Shown: positions 31,603 through 40,963 of the stretch, one piece after another | How positions within the stretch are numbered: position 1 is the first letter of the stretch | Layout of the letters: every line of letters starts with the position of its first letter | Assembly: GCF_034479615.1 (NCBI RefSeq) | Contig: NZ_CP140255.1 | Coordinates: forward strand, 1,798,001-1,862,000 | DNA: 64,000 nt | Direction: 5' to 3' | DNA from: Vreelandella neptunia | GTDB taxonomy: Bacteria; Pseudomonadota; Gammaproteobacteria; Pseudomonadales; Halomonadaceae | Notes under the pieces: generated by a model | What the model saw: the letters and a program-made list of their open reading frames with translations, nothing else | Told to the model about the DNA's origin: nothing | Database searches by the model: none | Translations under genes and position numbers: made by a program

Positions 31603-33561
31603 ATGTCGGCTGAGGACATAAGTGTTGAGGGCTCAAGCGCTGAGGGCTCCGGTATTGAAAACGTTAATATTGAAGCATTGGATCTTGGCGGGTTAACGCT
31701 TACACCTAGCACACTGGTGTTTATCGTACTTGGGCTAACGCTCGCTGCGTTTATCTGGGGCCGCTTTCGCTATGACTTAGTGGCGCTGGCGGCGTTGCTG
31801 GGTTCGGTCATGCTGGGGCTTGTGCCGGCCGAAAGCGCTTTTGCCGGTTTTGGCCACCCGGCGGTGATTACCGTAGCCGCTGTATTGGTGCTTAGCCGAG
31901 GGTTTGAGCGCTCGGGCGTGGTGGATATTATTGCCAATCAAGTGCTCAAGGTGGGGGAGAACCTGTTGCTCCAACTCCTGGTGCTGGTGGGTACAATTGT
32001 TTTGTTGTCGGGCATTATGAATAACGTGGGCGCCCTGGCACTGCTACTACCGGTAGCTATGCGGCTTGCCCGCGAACACAACACCTCGCCTTCCTTACTG
32101 CTTATGCCGCTGGCGTTCGGCTCTTTACTCGGCGGCCTGACAACGTTAATTGGCACCCCACCCAATATCATTATTTCCAGTTATCGCCGAGAGGTGACGG
32201 ACGAAGCATTTAGTATGTTTAGCTTCTCGCCTGTCGGCATCTTGGTTGCGCTGGCGGGTCTGGCCTTTATTGTTCTGGTGGGCTGGCGCTTGACGCCCAA
32301 GCGTAGCGGCCAGGCCTCTACGGATGAAATGTTCGATACCGCCAACTATTTAGTCGAATTGAAAGTAGGCGAAGAGTCGAAAGCTAAAGGCCTAACGCTA
32401 CAGCAGCTGCGCGACGAGCTGGACGAAACCATTCCCGTGTTAGCAGTGGTGCGCGATGACAACCGCCGGGCGGGGTATAACTTCCACGGCGCCTTGGAAG
32501 AGGGGGATATTCTGCTATTAGAAGCAGGGCCTGATGAACTCCAAATGCTGGAAGACAAAGTGGGGCTTAGCGCGATTGCTGAGCTGGATGAAGAGGCCGA
32601 AGCAGATTCAGAAGTGGAAGACGCTGAGCATCCAGCCAGTAACAAAGAGGCAGATAAGGCTAAAAACAAAGACGCTGCCCAGGATCAACAACGCGTGGAT
32701 ACCGAAGGCCTGCAGTTGATCGAGGCCGTGGTGCGCAATGACTCTATGATGATTAACCGCAGCGTGCGAGAGCTACGTTTAAACCACCAATTTGGGCTGC
32801 ACTTGGTGGCCGTCGCCCGGGATGGCGGGCGCTTGAAGCAGCGGCTACGGGATATCCGCTTTAAGAACGGCGACGTTTTGCTGTTGCAGGGCAGTGAAAA
32901 TGAAATCTCTGACAGCTTGGCCTCGCTGGGCTGCCTACCCCTGGCTAGCCGCGAGTTGCACCTGGGGCAGCCGCGCAAGCTTGCCGTGTCGATTGCCATT
33001 TTTGCTTTGGCGATTATGGCCATGCTGTTTGACCTACTTCCGGCCGCAGTGGCCATGAGCACTGCAGCACTGATTTCGCTGCTGATTGGCGTGTTACCGT
33101 TACGCGAAGGGTATCAAGCGATTGATGGCCCGGTGATCGTGCTGCTAGCGGCGATGATACCCGTGGGTGAAGCATTAGAAACCAGCGGTGGTGCGGATTT
33201 GATTGCTAACGCGCTGCTCAGCTTTGGCAGCGATTGGCCGGTGGTCGTCACTATGGTGGGTCTGTTTTTACTCTCTATGCTGCTATCCAACGTGGTCAAC
33301 AATGCGGCGGCTGCACTGCTGATGGCACCGATTGCGGTGAGCTTAGCCAATGGCTTTGATGTGTCTCTCGACCCGTTCTTGATGGTGGTGGCTGTCAGCG
33401 CTTCCTGTGCGTTTTTAACCCCTATTGGTCACCAATCCAATACGCTGGTGTTAGGGCCTGGCGGCTACCGCTTTGGCGACTATTGGAAACTGGGCCTGCC
33501 GCTTTCACTGGTGGTACTGATTGTGGCCATGCCCATGATTCTTTTGGTGTGGCCGCTATGA
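31603..33561 (+). CDS. SLC13/DASS-type permease with two RCK_C (TrkA-C) domains
   Basis: A 652-residue transporter. The N-terminal membrane half (about 32-225) contains GSLLGGLTTLIGTPPNIIIS, the Ser-Asn-Thr-type substrate/Na+ signature of the DASS family. Two cytosolic RCK_C domains follow (about 245-330 and 375-450), separated by an acidic, Lys-rich linker (roughly 332-370). The second membrane half (about 465-652) contains the matching SCAFLTPIGHQSNTLV repeat. Relatives take up divalent anions such as sulfate or dicarboxylates; the substrate is open here. It is a single-gene unit upstream of glpR. Confidence 0.9.
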   Translation: MSAEDISVEGSSAEGSGIENVNIEALDLGGLTLTPSTLVFIVLGLTLAAFIWGRFRYDLVALAALLGSVMLGLVPAESAFAGFGHPAVITVAAVLVLSRGFERSGVVDIIANQVLKVGENLLLQLLVLVGTIVLLSGIMNNVGALALLLPVAMRLAREHNTSPSLLLMPLAFGSLLGGLTTLIGTPPNIIISSYRREVTDEAFSMFSFSPVGILVALAGLAFIVLVGWRLTPKRSGQASTDEMFDTANYLVELKVGEESKAKGLTLQQLRDELDETIPVLAVVRDDNRRAGYNFHGALEEGDILLLEAGPDELQMLEDKVGLSAIAELDEEAEADSEVEDAEHPASNKEADKAKNKDAAQDQQRVDTEGLQLIEAVVRNDSMMINRSVRELRLNHQFGLHLVAVARDGGRLKQRLRDIRFKNGDVLLLQGSENEISDSLASLGCLPLASRELHLGQPRKLAVSIAIFALAIMAMLFDLLPAAVAMSTAALISLLIGVLPLREGYQAIDGPVIVLLAAMIPVGEALETSGGADLIANALLSFGSDWPVVVTMVGLFLLSMLLSNVVNNAAAALLMAPIAVSLANGFDVSLDPFLMVVAVSASCAFLTPIGHQSNTLVLGPGGYRFGDYWKLGLPLSLVVLIVAMPMILLVWPL

Positions 33562-33684
33562 TGTGAAATAAACGCTCGGTCTGTCGGTTTGGCACCTGCC
33601 GAATTGTTTGAAGAGTGCTATTAGATTTCGAAAATTTTGCTAAATTATGTTCAGATATCAATAAAAATCGAACAGGCCGGGCTT

Positions 33685-34443
33685 ATGAATCAACAATTTC
33701 GTCAGGATGCCATTGTCGAGCTGGTTCGTCAGCACGGCTATATGAGTATCGAGCAGCTCACCGATCATTTTGCCGTGACGCCACAAACCATCCGTCGTGA
33801 TTTGAACACCCTGGCGGATGAAGGTCGGGTTCGGCGGGTGCATGGCGGGGTGGGAATAGAGTCGAGTACGGTGAATACCGCCTACAGCACGCGCAAGACG
33901 CTCCATCTGGAAGAGAAGGAGCGCATTGCGCGCTGTCTAGCCCAACACATCCCTAACCACTCCTCACTGTTTATTAATATCGGCACCAGCAACGAAGTGA
34001 TTGCTCAAGCGTTATTAGAGCACCAGGGCCTTGAGATCATTACCAATAATCTTAACGTGGCCGCCATACTGCAGCATAAAGAGGATTTTACCGTCATTAT
34101 CGCGGGTGGTCAGGTGCGCTCCAGGGACGGCGGCATCATCGGTGAAGCCACTATCGACTTCATCAATCAGTTCAAAGTGGACTACGGCATTATCGGCATC
34201 AGTGGTATCGATGAAGATGGCTCACTGCTGGAATTTGACTATCAGGAAGTGCGCGTTGCTCAGGCGATTATCGCCAATTCGCGGCGCATCTATTTGGCGG
34301 CGGACTACTCTAAGTTTCATCGTAATCCGGTCGTACGGCAAGGTAATCTGGAACAGCTGGATGCGCTATTTACGGATCGCAAACCCCCAGAAGCGATTCA
34401 GCGTTTGCTGACGCAACACGATGTGGCGCTCTACATTGCATAA
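33685..34443 (+). CDS. glpR: DeoR-family glycerol-3-phosphate regulon repressor
   Basis: A 252-residue protein, the same length as E. coli GlpR. The N-terminal DeoR helix-turn-helix is QDAIVELVRQHGYMSIEQLT, with DHFAVTPQTIRRDLNTLADE and RRVHGG. The sugar-phosphate sensor domain has INIGTSNEVIAQALL, NLNVAAIL and GEATIDFINQFKVDYGIIGISGID. It should repress glycerol genes until glycerol-3-phosphate binds. ATG 33685 matches the family start. It lies 110 bases upstream of glpK on the same strand. The upstream region has a TTTCGAAA and a TGTTC...GAACA spacing that may be autoregulatory. Confidence 0.92.
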   Translation: MNQQFRQDAIVELVRQHGYMSIEQLTDHFAVTPQTIRRDLNTLADEGRVRRVHGGVGIESSTVNTAYSTRKTLHLEEKERIARCLAQHIPNHSSLFINIGTSNEVIAQALLEHQGLEIITNNLNVAAILQHKEDFTVIIAGGQVRSRDGGIIGEATIDFINQFKVDYGIIGISGIDEDGSLLEFDYQEVRVAQAIIANSRRIYLAADYSKFHRNPVVRQGNLEQLDALFTDRKPPEAIQRLLTQHDVALYIA

Positions 34444-34500
34444 TGAGGTAGTTTCAGCCTTGAGCATTTTGGGCGGCTAGAGTAGCCTTGGATGATAATA

Positions 34501-34549
34501 AAACGAAAGTAAATATACAAAATCGAAAGACAATACAACAAAGCGAACT
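34501..34549 (+). promoter_or_regulatory. Three phased CGAA-type half-sites upstream of glpK (candidate GlpR operator)
   Basis: AAACGAAAGT at 34501, AATCGAAAGA at 34521 and AAGCGAACTC at 34541 are spaced exactly 20 bases apart, about two helical turns, immediately before the glpK start at 34554. The ACGAAAG core recurs in the palindrome upstream of the importer operon (44114-44129), and E. coli GlpR sites share the TTCG-N4-CGAA core. Confidence 0.55.
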
Positions 34550-34553
34550 CGAT

Positions 34554-36038
34554 ATGTCCTCTTTTATACTCGCCATTGATCAAGGTACCACCAGCTCCCG
34601 CGCCATTCTGTTTGACCGCCAAGGGCAGGTGGCCGCTGTTGCCCAGCAAGAATTCGCTCAGCACTTTCCCCACGACGGCTGGATTGAGCACAACCCTGAA
34701 GACATTTGGGAAACAGTCGTGGCCACCTGCCGGGACGTAATGCGCAACGCTGATATCTCCGCTGACCAAATCGATGGTATCGGTATTACCAATCAGCGGG
34801 AAACCACTATTCTGTGGGATCGGAAAACGGGCAAACCACTCTATAACGCCATCGTTTGGCAGGATCGCCGCACCTCGGATCTGTGTCAGTCGCTGCGCGA
34901 TAAAGGGCACACCGATGTCGTCCAAGCTAAAACAGGCCTGTTGATTGACCCCTACTTTTCAGCCACCAAGCTTGGTTGGATACTGGATAACGTTGAGGGC
35001 GCTCGGGAGCGCGCTGAGCAGGGTGAGCTGGCGTTTGGAACGGTAGATAGTTTCTTAATCTGGCGGCTTACCGGTGGCCAGCAGCATGTGACCGATGCCA
35101 CCAATGCTTCACGCACGGCGCTGTTTAATATCCATACCCAGGAGTGGGATGAAGAGCTGCTGACGCTGTTTAATATTCCCGCCAATTTATTGCCCGAAGT
35201 AAAAGACTCTAGCGATGATTTTGGCACCACCGAAGCGCACTGGCTGGGCGCCTCACTGCCGATTGCTGGGGTAGCAGGGGATCAACAGGCGGCGCTGGTG
35301 GGGCAGGCGTGCTTTCAACCGGGAATGGGTAAAAGCACCTACGGCACCGGCTGTTTTATGATTGTGAATACCGGAGAAACGCCGTCGCTGTCGCGCAATC
35401 GTCTATTGACCACCATTGGCTACCGGCTTAACGGCAAGCCAACCTACGCCATGGAGGGCAGTATTTTCGTGGCGGGGGCAACGGTGCAGTGGTTGCGTGA
35501 CGGCTTGAACCTGTTTGCCGACGCATCAGAGACTGAAGCCTTGGCCCAGGAGACCCGCAGCGGCCACAGCGTTTATCTGGTACCCGCCTTTACCGGCTTG
35601 GGCGCTCCACACTGGGATCCCAAAGCGCGTGGCGCTATTTTTGGGTTAACCCGCGATACGGGCATCGCCGAAATAGTCGCCGCTGGCTTGCAGGCGGTGT
35701 GCTATCAAACCCGCGATTTGCAGCACTGTATGAACGACGACATGGAGGCCCCTCCGGGCACTCTTCGCGTCGACGGCGGCATGGTAAAGAACAGCTGGGT
35801 GATGCAGTTTCTTGCCGATATGCTGGGTGTCCAGGTAGATCGTCCCACCATTCTGGAAACTACCGCCCTGGGAGCGGCTTACTTGGCTGGGCTGCGTCTA
35901 GGCTGGTATCAAACTCTGGAAGAGATCGAGCAGCTGTGGCGCTGCGAGAAGAGCTTTCTGCCTGAGATGGAGGAGTCCACCCGCGAGGAGCTCTATCAGG
36001 GATGGTTGGATGCCGTTTCGCGTGTGCGCTCTAGCTAG
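34554..36038 (+). CDS. glpK: Glycerol kinase
   Basis: A 494-residue FGGY-family kinase. [17 protein letters not shown] is the N-terminal phosphate-binding loop, [17 protein letters not shown] and AIVWQDRRT the glycerol-binding region, [13 protein letters not shown] holds the catalytic Asp, and [12 protein letters not shown] the adenosine motif. It converts glycerol to sn-glycerol-3-phosphate in the cytoplasm, the inducer of the GlpR regulon. ATG 34554 gives the standard N-terminus [11 protein letters not shown]. It follows glpR and is separated from the convergent glpD by a terminator. Confidence 0.97.
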   Translation: MSSFILAIDQGTTSSRAILFDRQGQVAAVAQQEFAQHFPHDGWIEHNPEDIWETVVATCRDVMRNADISADQIDGIGITNQRETTILWDRKTGKPLYNAIVWQDRRTSDLCQSLRDKGHTDVVQAKTGLLIDPYFSATKLGWILDNVEGARERAEQGELAFGTVDSFLIWRLTGGQQHVTDATNASRTALFNIHTQEWDEELLTLFNIPANLLPEVKDSSDDFGTTEAHWLGASLPIAGVAGDQQAALVGQACFQPGMGKSTYGTGCFMIVNTGETPSLSRNRLLTTIGYRLNGKPTYAMEGSIFVAGATVQWLRDGLNLFADASETEALAQETRSGHSVYLVPAFTGLGAPHWDPKARGAIFGLTRDTGIAEIVAAGLQAVCYQTRDLQHCMNDDMEAPPGTLRVDGGMVKNSWVMQFLADMLGVQVDRPTILETTALGAAYLAGLRLGWYQTLEEIEQLWRCEKSFLPEMEESTREELYQGWLDAVSRVRSS

Positions 36039-36087
36039 ATAAGGATTAGTAGCCGACGTTTAATTACTATTTTGATTTAACCACGCT

Positions 36088-36120
36088 AAAGCCCCCTCAT
36101 TTAGATGAGGGGGCTTTTTT
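36088..36120. terminator. Bidirectional terminator between glpK and glpD
   Basis: AAAGCCCCCTCAT pairs with ATGAGGGGGCTTT and has T tracts on both strands; it lies between the convergent glpK and glpD genes. Confidence 0.93.
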
Positions 36121-36138
36121 GTTTAATCTCTGAATATG

Positions 36139-37782
36139 TTAAACCACAGATGAAGAAGTAGGCGGCAGCGCAGTATCGCGGTTCTGCTCAAAATAGTGGT
36201 TAAAACGCTCGTCAGCGTCGTCGCCAAATAGCACGCGGCACGCCTCTTTTAAGCCTGTGGATTGGCGCAGTTGCTCGTGAGGTACCACTAGAGAGACTTT
36301 GGCACGACGGCGCAGGAAATCCTCAAGCTGGGTGATCATCTCATGGTCGCGGGCATGCTCGATCTCACAGCGAATGTACTCAGTGCCTTCAATTAAAATT
36401 TCGCCCTGAGCGGGATCCTGACGAATTTTCTCAAGCATCTGGATAGCCTGGTCGGCATAGCGCCGCCACAACCGAGTAGAGAGCAACTCCGATGACGTAG
36501 AGGCGGTCATGGCATCCAGGTTCATACGCTTTGCTTGATCCATAAACTGCTGTTTCACGGGTTTCGGCGGTTCCCCATACCACTGAAAGTCTGGGTCTGA
36601 CAGGGAAACGCCCAGGCGGCTCATCTCTTCGGCAATTTCATCGCCCACGTTCAAACAATCGGTAAGCTTGCCGCCAAAGATGCTGATATGGGAACTCTCA
36701 GCATTGGTATCGACTACGTGTTTGCGAGAGAGCTGTAAAAAATCGCGATCATTGCCCTGATTGTCTTTGATGGCTAACGGTCGTACGCCGCAGCGCGTTG
36801 AGATAATGTCGTCCTGGGTGAGCGGTTTATCTAAAGTGAGTCGCTTATTGATATTTTCCAGCACGAAGGCGATATCGTCAGCGGTAACGTCTACCTCAGG
36901 GTGCTCCATATGGGTATCGGTAGTGCCGATACAGGTGCGATTACCCATGGGTATGACAAAAAACAGCCTGCCATCGTCGGCAAAAAATGCCAGCACCCGC
37001 TGAGAGTCGGTTAGCTGCGGAACGATGAGGTGAATGCCCTTGGAGTAGAGGTGATGATGGGTGGTTTTCTGACCGGTCAGCTCGTTATGCTGATCTACCC
37101 AGGGGCCTGCGGCGTTGATCAGCACTTTGGCACGGATGTCGAAGGTGTTGCCATCCATCACGTTGCGTGCTTTGGTCACCCATAGGTCGCCGTCACGCTC
37201 AGCGCCGAGGGACTCTACGTAGTTGGCGGCAATTGCCCCGTAGTTAAGCGCATGGCGCACAAAGTTGAAAACAAACCGTGCGTCGTTGTCGTGGAGGTAG
37301 GCGTCGGAGTATTCGAAGCCTCCTACAGCGCCCTCAACATCAATAATGGGCTCTTGCTGCTTAATCTTGTTCGGCGAGAGCAGGCGCGGCAGTTTGGTAA
37401 AGCCGTTGCCCATCAGCCAGTAAAGCCAGGTGCCCGCCCACAGGTAGCGTGGTGAGTGGCGGAAACCTTTCGAAATAGTGGTCAGGAAACGAATCTCCTG
37501 CACGGTGGAGGGGTAACTCTTTATTAAGTGATTGCGGCTTTTGCACAGTTTGCGAACCAGCGCAAAATCCTTGCTTTCCATGTACTTAATGCCTCCCCAT
37601 ACTAAGTTGGAGGAGTGCATGCTGGTGCTGCCAGCGAAGTCGCCGCGATCAATCAACGCGACTTTGGCTCCTTTACCCGCCAGCGCCGCCGCAGTGGCCG
37701 CGCCATTAATGCCGCCCCCGATAATCAGGGCATCAAAGGTCTCGGTAGGTAATTTTTCGATATTTCGATTTCGCAGTTTCAT
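36139..37782 (-). CDS. glpD: Aerobic glycerol-3-phosphate dehydrogenase
   Basis: A 547-residue FAD enzyme of the GlpA/GlpD family. DALIIGGGINGAATAAALAG near residue 17 is the dinucleotide-binding motif; STMHSSNLVWGGIKYMES, INAAGPWVDQ and FFVIPMGNRTCIGTTDT are family landmarks. At the inner-membrane face it oxidises glycerol-3-phosphate to dihydroxyacetone phosphate and reduces ubiquinone. The longer upstream frame is rejected because MKLRNRNIEKLPTETFDALI matches family starts. It is the last gene after glpV, separated by a GC-rich hairpin that may dampen read-through. Confidence 0.95.
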   Translation of the reverse strand: MKLRNRNIEKLPTETFDALIIGGGINGAATAAALAGKGAKVALIDRGDFAGSTSMHSSNLVWGGIKYMESKDFALVRKLCKSRNHLIKSYPSTVQEIRFLTTISKGFRHSPRYLWAGTWLYWLMGNGFTKLPRLLSPNKIKQQEPIIDVEGAVGGFEYSDAYLHDNDARFVFNFVRHALNYGAIAANYVESLGAERDGDLWVTKARNVMDGNTFDIRAKVLINAAGPWVDQHNELTGQKTTHHHLYSKGIHLIVPQLTDSQRVLAFFADDGRLFFVIPMGNRTCIGTTDTHMEHPEVDVTADDIAFVLENINKRLTLDKPLTQDDIISTRCGVRPLAIKDNQGNDRDFLQLSRKHVVDTNAESSHISIFGGKLTDCLNVGDEIAEEMSRLGVSLSDPDFQWYGEPPKPVKQQFMDQAKRMNLDAMTASTSSELLSTRLWRRYADQAIQMLEKIRQDPAQGEILIEGTEYIRCEIEHARDHEMITQLEDFLRRRAKVSLVVPHEQLRQSTGLKEACRVLFGDDADERFNHYFEQNRDTALPPTSSSVV

Positions 37783-37861
37783 AGCGGATCCAATTAACAA
37801 ATAAATAGCCCTATTGCAGTGGGTGTTTTCTCTTGTGCTATGGCCTGCCGCCAATGAAACC

Positions 37862-37893
37862 CTTGCAGGGCGGGCGGCTGCCCACCCTGCAAG
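37862..37893 (-). terminator. GC-rich hairpin between glpV and glpD (attenuating or mRNA-stabilising)
   Basis: CTTGCAGGGCGGGC and GCCCACCCTGCAAG pair with one mismatch around a 4-base loop, 12 bases after the glpV stop. There is no T tract, so partial termination or protection of the binding-protein mRNA from decay is likelier than full termination. Confidence 0.6.
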
Positions 37894-37905
37894 CGTTACG
37901 CGTGG

Positions 37906-39672
37906 TTACTCTTGGCGCGTACCGGCTGCCATCCAGGCTTCCATCATTTCGTCATAAGGAACGGTGGTGCCTTGGGGCATTTCATTATCTAGCTTGGGTT
38001 TGGGTGAGCCTTCTTGATCCAACCAGTATTGCGGATCCTGCTCTTCGTTGAGCACGGGCGCATAGCTGTCGAAGACGTTGGCCCGAGCCAGGCGGTTCAT
38101 CGTGCTGTCCATATCCGCCGCCAGTTTATCGAGACCTTCCTGAGGCGTGACTTCACCACTCATGACGGGTGCCAGGTTTTGCCACCACAGCGGAGCCATA
38201 CGCGGGTAATCAGGCACGTTGGTACCGGTAGGCGTCCAGTTCGACTCGTTGGGGCTGCGGTAGAACTCCACCAGGCCACCCAGCTTGGGCGCCATCTCGG
38301 TCATCTGCTCAGAGAAGATGTCGGATTCACGAATCGGCGTTAGACCGTGCATGAGTTTTTCCAGCGACACCGTTTTAGACACGGTGAACTGGCCGAACAG
38401 CCACGCCGCGGTGCGACGATCTTCTGGCGTTGAATCGAAGAACGTCCATGCGCCCACATCCTGATAACCCACCTTCATGCCTTCTTCCCAGTACGGGCCA
38501 GTAGGCGAAGGTGCCATGCGCCAAAGCGGGTTGCCCTCATCATCAGTCACCGCGACCGCAGGATCGGTCATGTCGGCAGTAAAGGCGGTATACCAGAAAA
38601 TCTGCTGGGCGATGTGCCCCTGCGCAGGTACTGGGCCCGCTTCACCAAAGGTCATCCCCTGCGCTTCGGGTGGGGCGAAGTCACGTAGCCAATCGACGGC
38701 TTTTTGCATGGCAAACACCGAGGCCGGTGAGTTAGTTGCACCACCGCGACTAACACTTGCACCAACTGGCTGGCTATCTTCATTAACGCGAATACCCCAG
38801 TCATCTACTGGGTTGCCGGAAGGAACGCCAGGGCTGCCCATGCCTGCCATGGAGAGCCAGGAGTCGTGGAAACGCCAGCCCAGTGACGGATCACGGCGGC
38901 CGTAATCCATATGGCCATATACCTTGGTTCCGTCTATTTCACCCACGTGCTCGGTGAAGAACTCGGCAATGTCTTGATAAGCTGTCCAGTTGGTGGGCAC
39001 GCCTAAGTCATAGCCGTAAATATCGCGGAATTGTTCCTGAAGGTCTTCACGCTGGAACCAGTCATAGCGGAACCAGTAAAGGTTCGCGAATTGCTGGGTA
39101 GGTAGTTGATAGAGGCTGCCATCAGGCCCGGTGCCGTACTGCAGCCCAATGAAGTCGTCTAAATCCAGTGTGGGCAACGTATAGTCCGCCCACTCGTTCT
39201 CCATGGCTTCCGACAGGTTGATGGTGGTGCCATAACGAATATGCGTGCCGATAGCGTCGGTGTCATTGACGAAACCGTCGTAGATGCTGTTGCCCGACTG
39301 CATCTGGTTCTGCATGGTGTCCACCACATCACCTTCACCGATGATGTTGTGGGTCAGGTTAATGCCGGTCAGCTCGCTGAAGGCTTCCGCGAGCACTTCA
39401 CTTTCATAGACGTGAGTGGTTAAACCTTCGGCGACGGTCTGGATGTCCATACCGCGAAAAGGTTCTGCTGCCTTGGCAAACCATAACAGCTCTTCGATCT
39501 GCTCTTCACGACTTAGTGTCGAGTTCTGAAAGTGCTCGTCGACCAAGCGTTCAGCAATGGCGCGGGCGTCCTGTTCCTGTGCTGACAGTGTACCCGATGC
39601 CAGTAACAAGCCGGCGGCGAGGGTTGTCAGCTTGAACTTAGTCAGTCTGGACTTGTTGTAGTGCTTTTGCAT
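37906..39672 (-). CDS. glpV: Glycerol ABC importer, substrate-binding protein
   Basis: A 588-residue exported protein with a signal peptide (LTTLAAGLLLASGTLSA, cleavage near SAQ-EQ). It belongs to the extracellular solute-binding family 1, as a large version of about 580 residues typical of GlpV of the Rhizobium-type glycerol importer GlpSTPQV. The mature part includes DIQTVAEGLTTHVYESEVLA and FSELTGINLTHNIIGEGDV. It would deliver periplasmic glycerol to GlpP/GlpQ. Start is ATG 39672, because the longer frame lacks a signal. A 108-base gap separates it from glpU, and a hairpin follows it. Confidence 0.92.
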   Translation of the reverse strand: MQKHYNKSRLTKFKLTTLAAGLLLASGTLSAQEQDARAIAERLVDEHFQNSTLSREEQIEELLWFAKAAEPFRGMDIQTVAEGLTTHVYESEVLAEAFSELTGINLTHNIIGEGDVVDTMQNQMQSGNSIYDGFVNDTDAIGTHIRYGTTINLSEAMENEWADYTLPTLDLDDFIGLQYGTGPDGSLYQLPTQQFANLYWFRYDWFQREDLQEQFRDIYGYDLGVPTNWTAYQDIAEFFTEHVGEIDGTKVYGHMDYGRRDPSLGWRFHDSWLSMAGMGSPGVPSGNPVDDWGIRVNEDSQPVGASVSRGGATNSPASVFAMQKAVDWLRDFAPPEAQGMTFGEAGPVPAQGHIAQQIFWYTAFTADMTDPAVAVTDDEGNPLWRMAPSPTGPYWEEGMKVGYQDVGAWTFFDSTPEDRRTAAWLFGQFTVSKTVSLEKLMHGLTPIRESDIFSEQMTEMAPKLGGLVEFYRSPNESNWTPTGTNVPDYPRMAPLWWQNLAPVMSGEVTPQEGLDKLAADMDSTMNRLARANVFDSYAPVLNEEQDPQYWLDQEGSPKPKLDNEMPQGTTVPYDEMMEAWMAAGTRQE

Positions 39673-39780
39673 ATTGACCTCGTTTTGTTGTGTTCTTCCT
39701 TGATGGCTTGGCCGTCCTTGATACCGATTAAACGCTGATGGCATTTCCCAAGGGCTAGTCTCAAGAGCTAGTCTCAAGGG

Positions 39781-40053
39781 CTATCCCCAGCGCATTAAAA
39801 CCAGCAGCCATAGGGCTGATACCGCTAGTGCTATCCAAATGGAGAGTGACGTAAAGCCGATCACGCCCAAATGGATAAAGGCGGCGGAGAGCAGACCGAT
39901 AAACAGCCGATCCCCGCGAGTGGTGGCAATGGGTAGAAACCCTTTGCGCTCAATAGTGGGCGACATAATCTCCCATATCGTCATGCCTGCCAGCATGGCC
40001 GCAATTGATGAAAAGAATATGGCGGTGGGCACAGTCCATACCATCCAAGACAT
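39781..40053 (-). CDS. glpU: Small membrane protein of the glycerol importer operon (DUF2160)
   Basis: A 90-residue protein with two to three hydrophobic helices (VPTAIFFSSIAAMLAGMTIWEI, LFIGLLSAAFIHLGVIGFTSL, IWIALAVSALWLLVLMRWG) and a short TIERKGFLPIATTRGDRLFI loop. This is the DUF2160 pattern found between permease and binding-protein genes of glycerol ABC loci (GlpU). It is not known to be required for transport. It starts 12 bases after glpQ. Confidence 0.87.
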   Translation of the reverse strand: MSWMVWTVPTAIFFSSIAAMLAGMTIWEIMSPTIERKGFLPIATTRGDRLFIGLLSAAFIHLGVIGFTSLSIWIALAVSALWLLVLMRWG

Positions 40054-40065
40054 AGCGAGATCTCC

Positions 40066-40962
40066 TCAGGTACGGCCCAGGGCAAAGCCCTTGGCGATAT
40101 GGTTACGAACGAAGTAGACCACCAGAATGCCGGGGATAATGGTGAGCACCCCTGCAGCGGCCAGGGTGCCCCAGTCAATCCCCGAAGCAGTCGATGTGCG
40201 TGTCATGATCATGCCAATGGGCTGGGCATCAGTGGCTGTCAACGTGCGGGCCAGCAACAGCTCTACCCAGGAGAACATGAACAGGAAGAACAGTGTGACG
40301 CCAATGCCTGAGCGGATCATGGGGATAAAAATCTTGACGAAGAAGCGCGGAAAGCTATAGCCGTCGATGTAGGCGGTTTCGTCGATCTCCTTAGGCACGC
40401 TGCTCATAAAGCCTTCCAAAATCCAGATAGCGAGGGGGATATTGAACAGGCAGTGAGCCAGCGCGACGGCGATGTGGGTATCGAACAGGCCAACCGAGTA
40501 GTAGAGCTGGAAGTAAGGCAGCAGAAATACTGCAGGCGGGGCCATTAGGTTGGTCAGTAGCCAGAAAAACAGATGCTTGTCGCCAATAAAGGTGTAGCGG
40601 CTGAAGGCGTAAGCGGCCGGTAGCGCCACGCAGATGGTAATCAGCATGTTCATCGCCACATAGATTATCGAATTGACGTAACCCATGTACCAGCTTGAGT
40701 TGGTGAAAATGCCGATATAGTTGTCAAAGGTGAGGTTCTGGGGCCACATCGTCATGGATCCCAGAATTTCGCTATTGGTCTGGAGCGACATATTGATCAG
40801 CCAGTAAATGGGCAGAATCATTAGCGCGAGATAAAGACCAAGCAGGAGACGTGAACGCCAGTGCGCACGGGCAGTACGGTTACGCCGCTTGGCCGGTGAA
40901 ACCTTGCTAAAAATGGTGTTGTACTTTTCACCGCGCTGAGTGTTTTCGAGTTGATAGCTCAT
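40066..40962 (-). CDS. glpQ: Glycerol ABC importer, permease subunit
   Basis: A 298-residue MalG-like permease with six predicted helices. The EAA loop near residue 190 reads EIDETAYIDGYSFPRFFVKIFIPM with the conserved Gly-x-x-x-x-x-x-x-x-Pro. ATG 40962 has GGAGG eight bases upstream, just inside the end of glpP, and is preferred to GTG 40971. It pairs with GlpP to form the membrane channel. This glpQ is unrelated to the E. coli periplasmic glycerophosphodiesterase of the same symbol. Confidence 0.92.
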   Translation of the reverse strand: MSYQLENTQRGEKYNTIFSKVSPAKRRNRTARAHWRSRLLLGLYLALMILPIYWLINMSLQTNSEILGSMTMWPQNLTFDNYIGIFTNSSWYMGYVNSIIYVAMNMLITICVALPAAYAFSRYTFIGDKHLFFWLLTNLMAPPAVFLLPYFQLYYSVGLFDTHIAVALAHCLFNIPLAIWILEGFMSSVPKEIDETAYIDGYSFPRFFVKIFIPMIRSGIGVTLFFLFMFSWVELLLARTLTATDAQPIGMIMTRTSTASGIDWGTLAAAGVLTIIPGILVVYFVRNHIAKGFALGRT

Positions 40963-40963
40963 G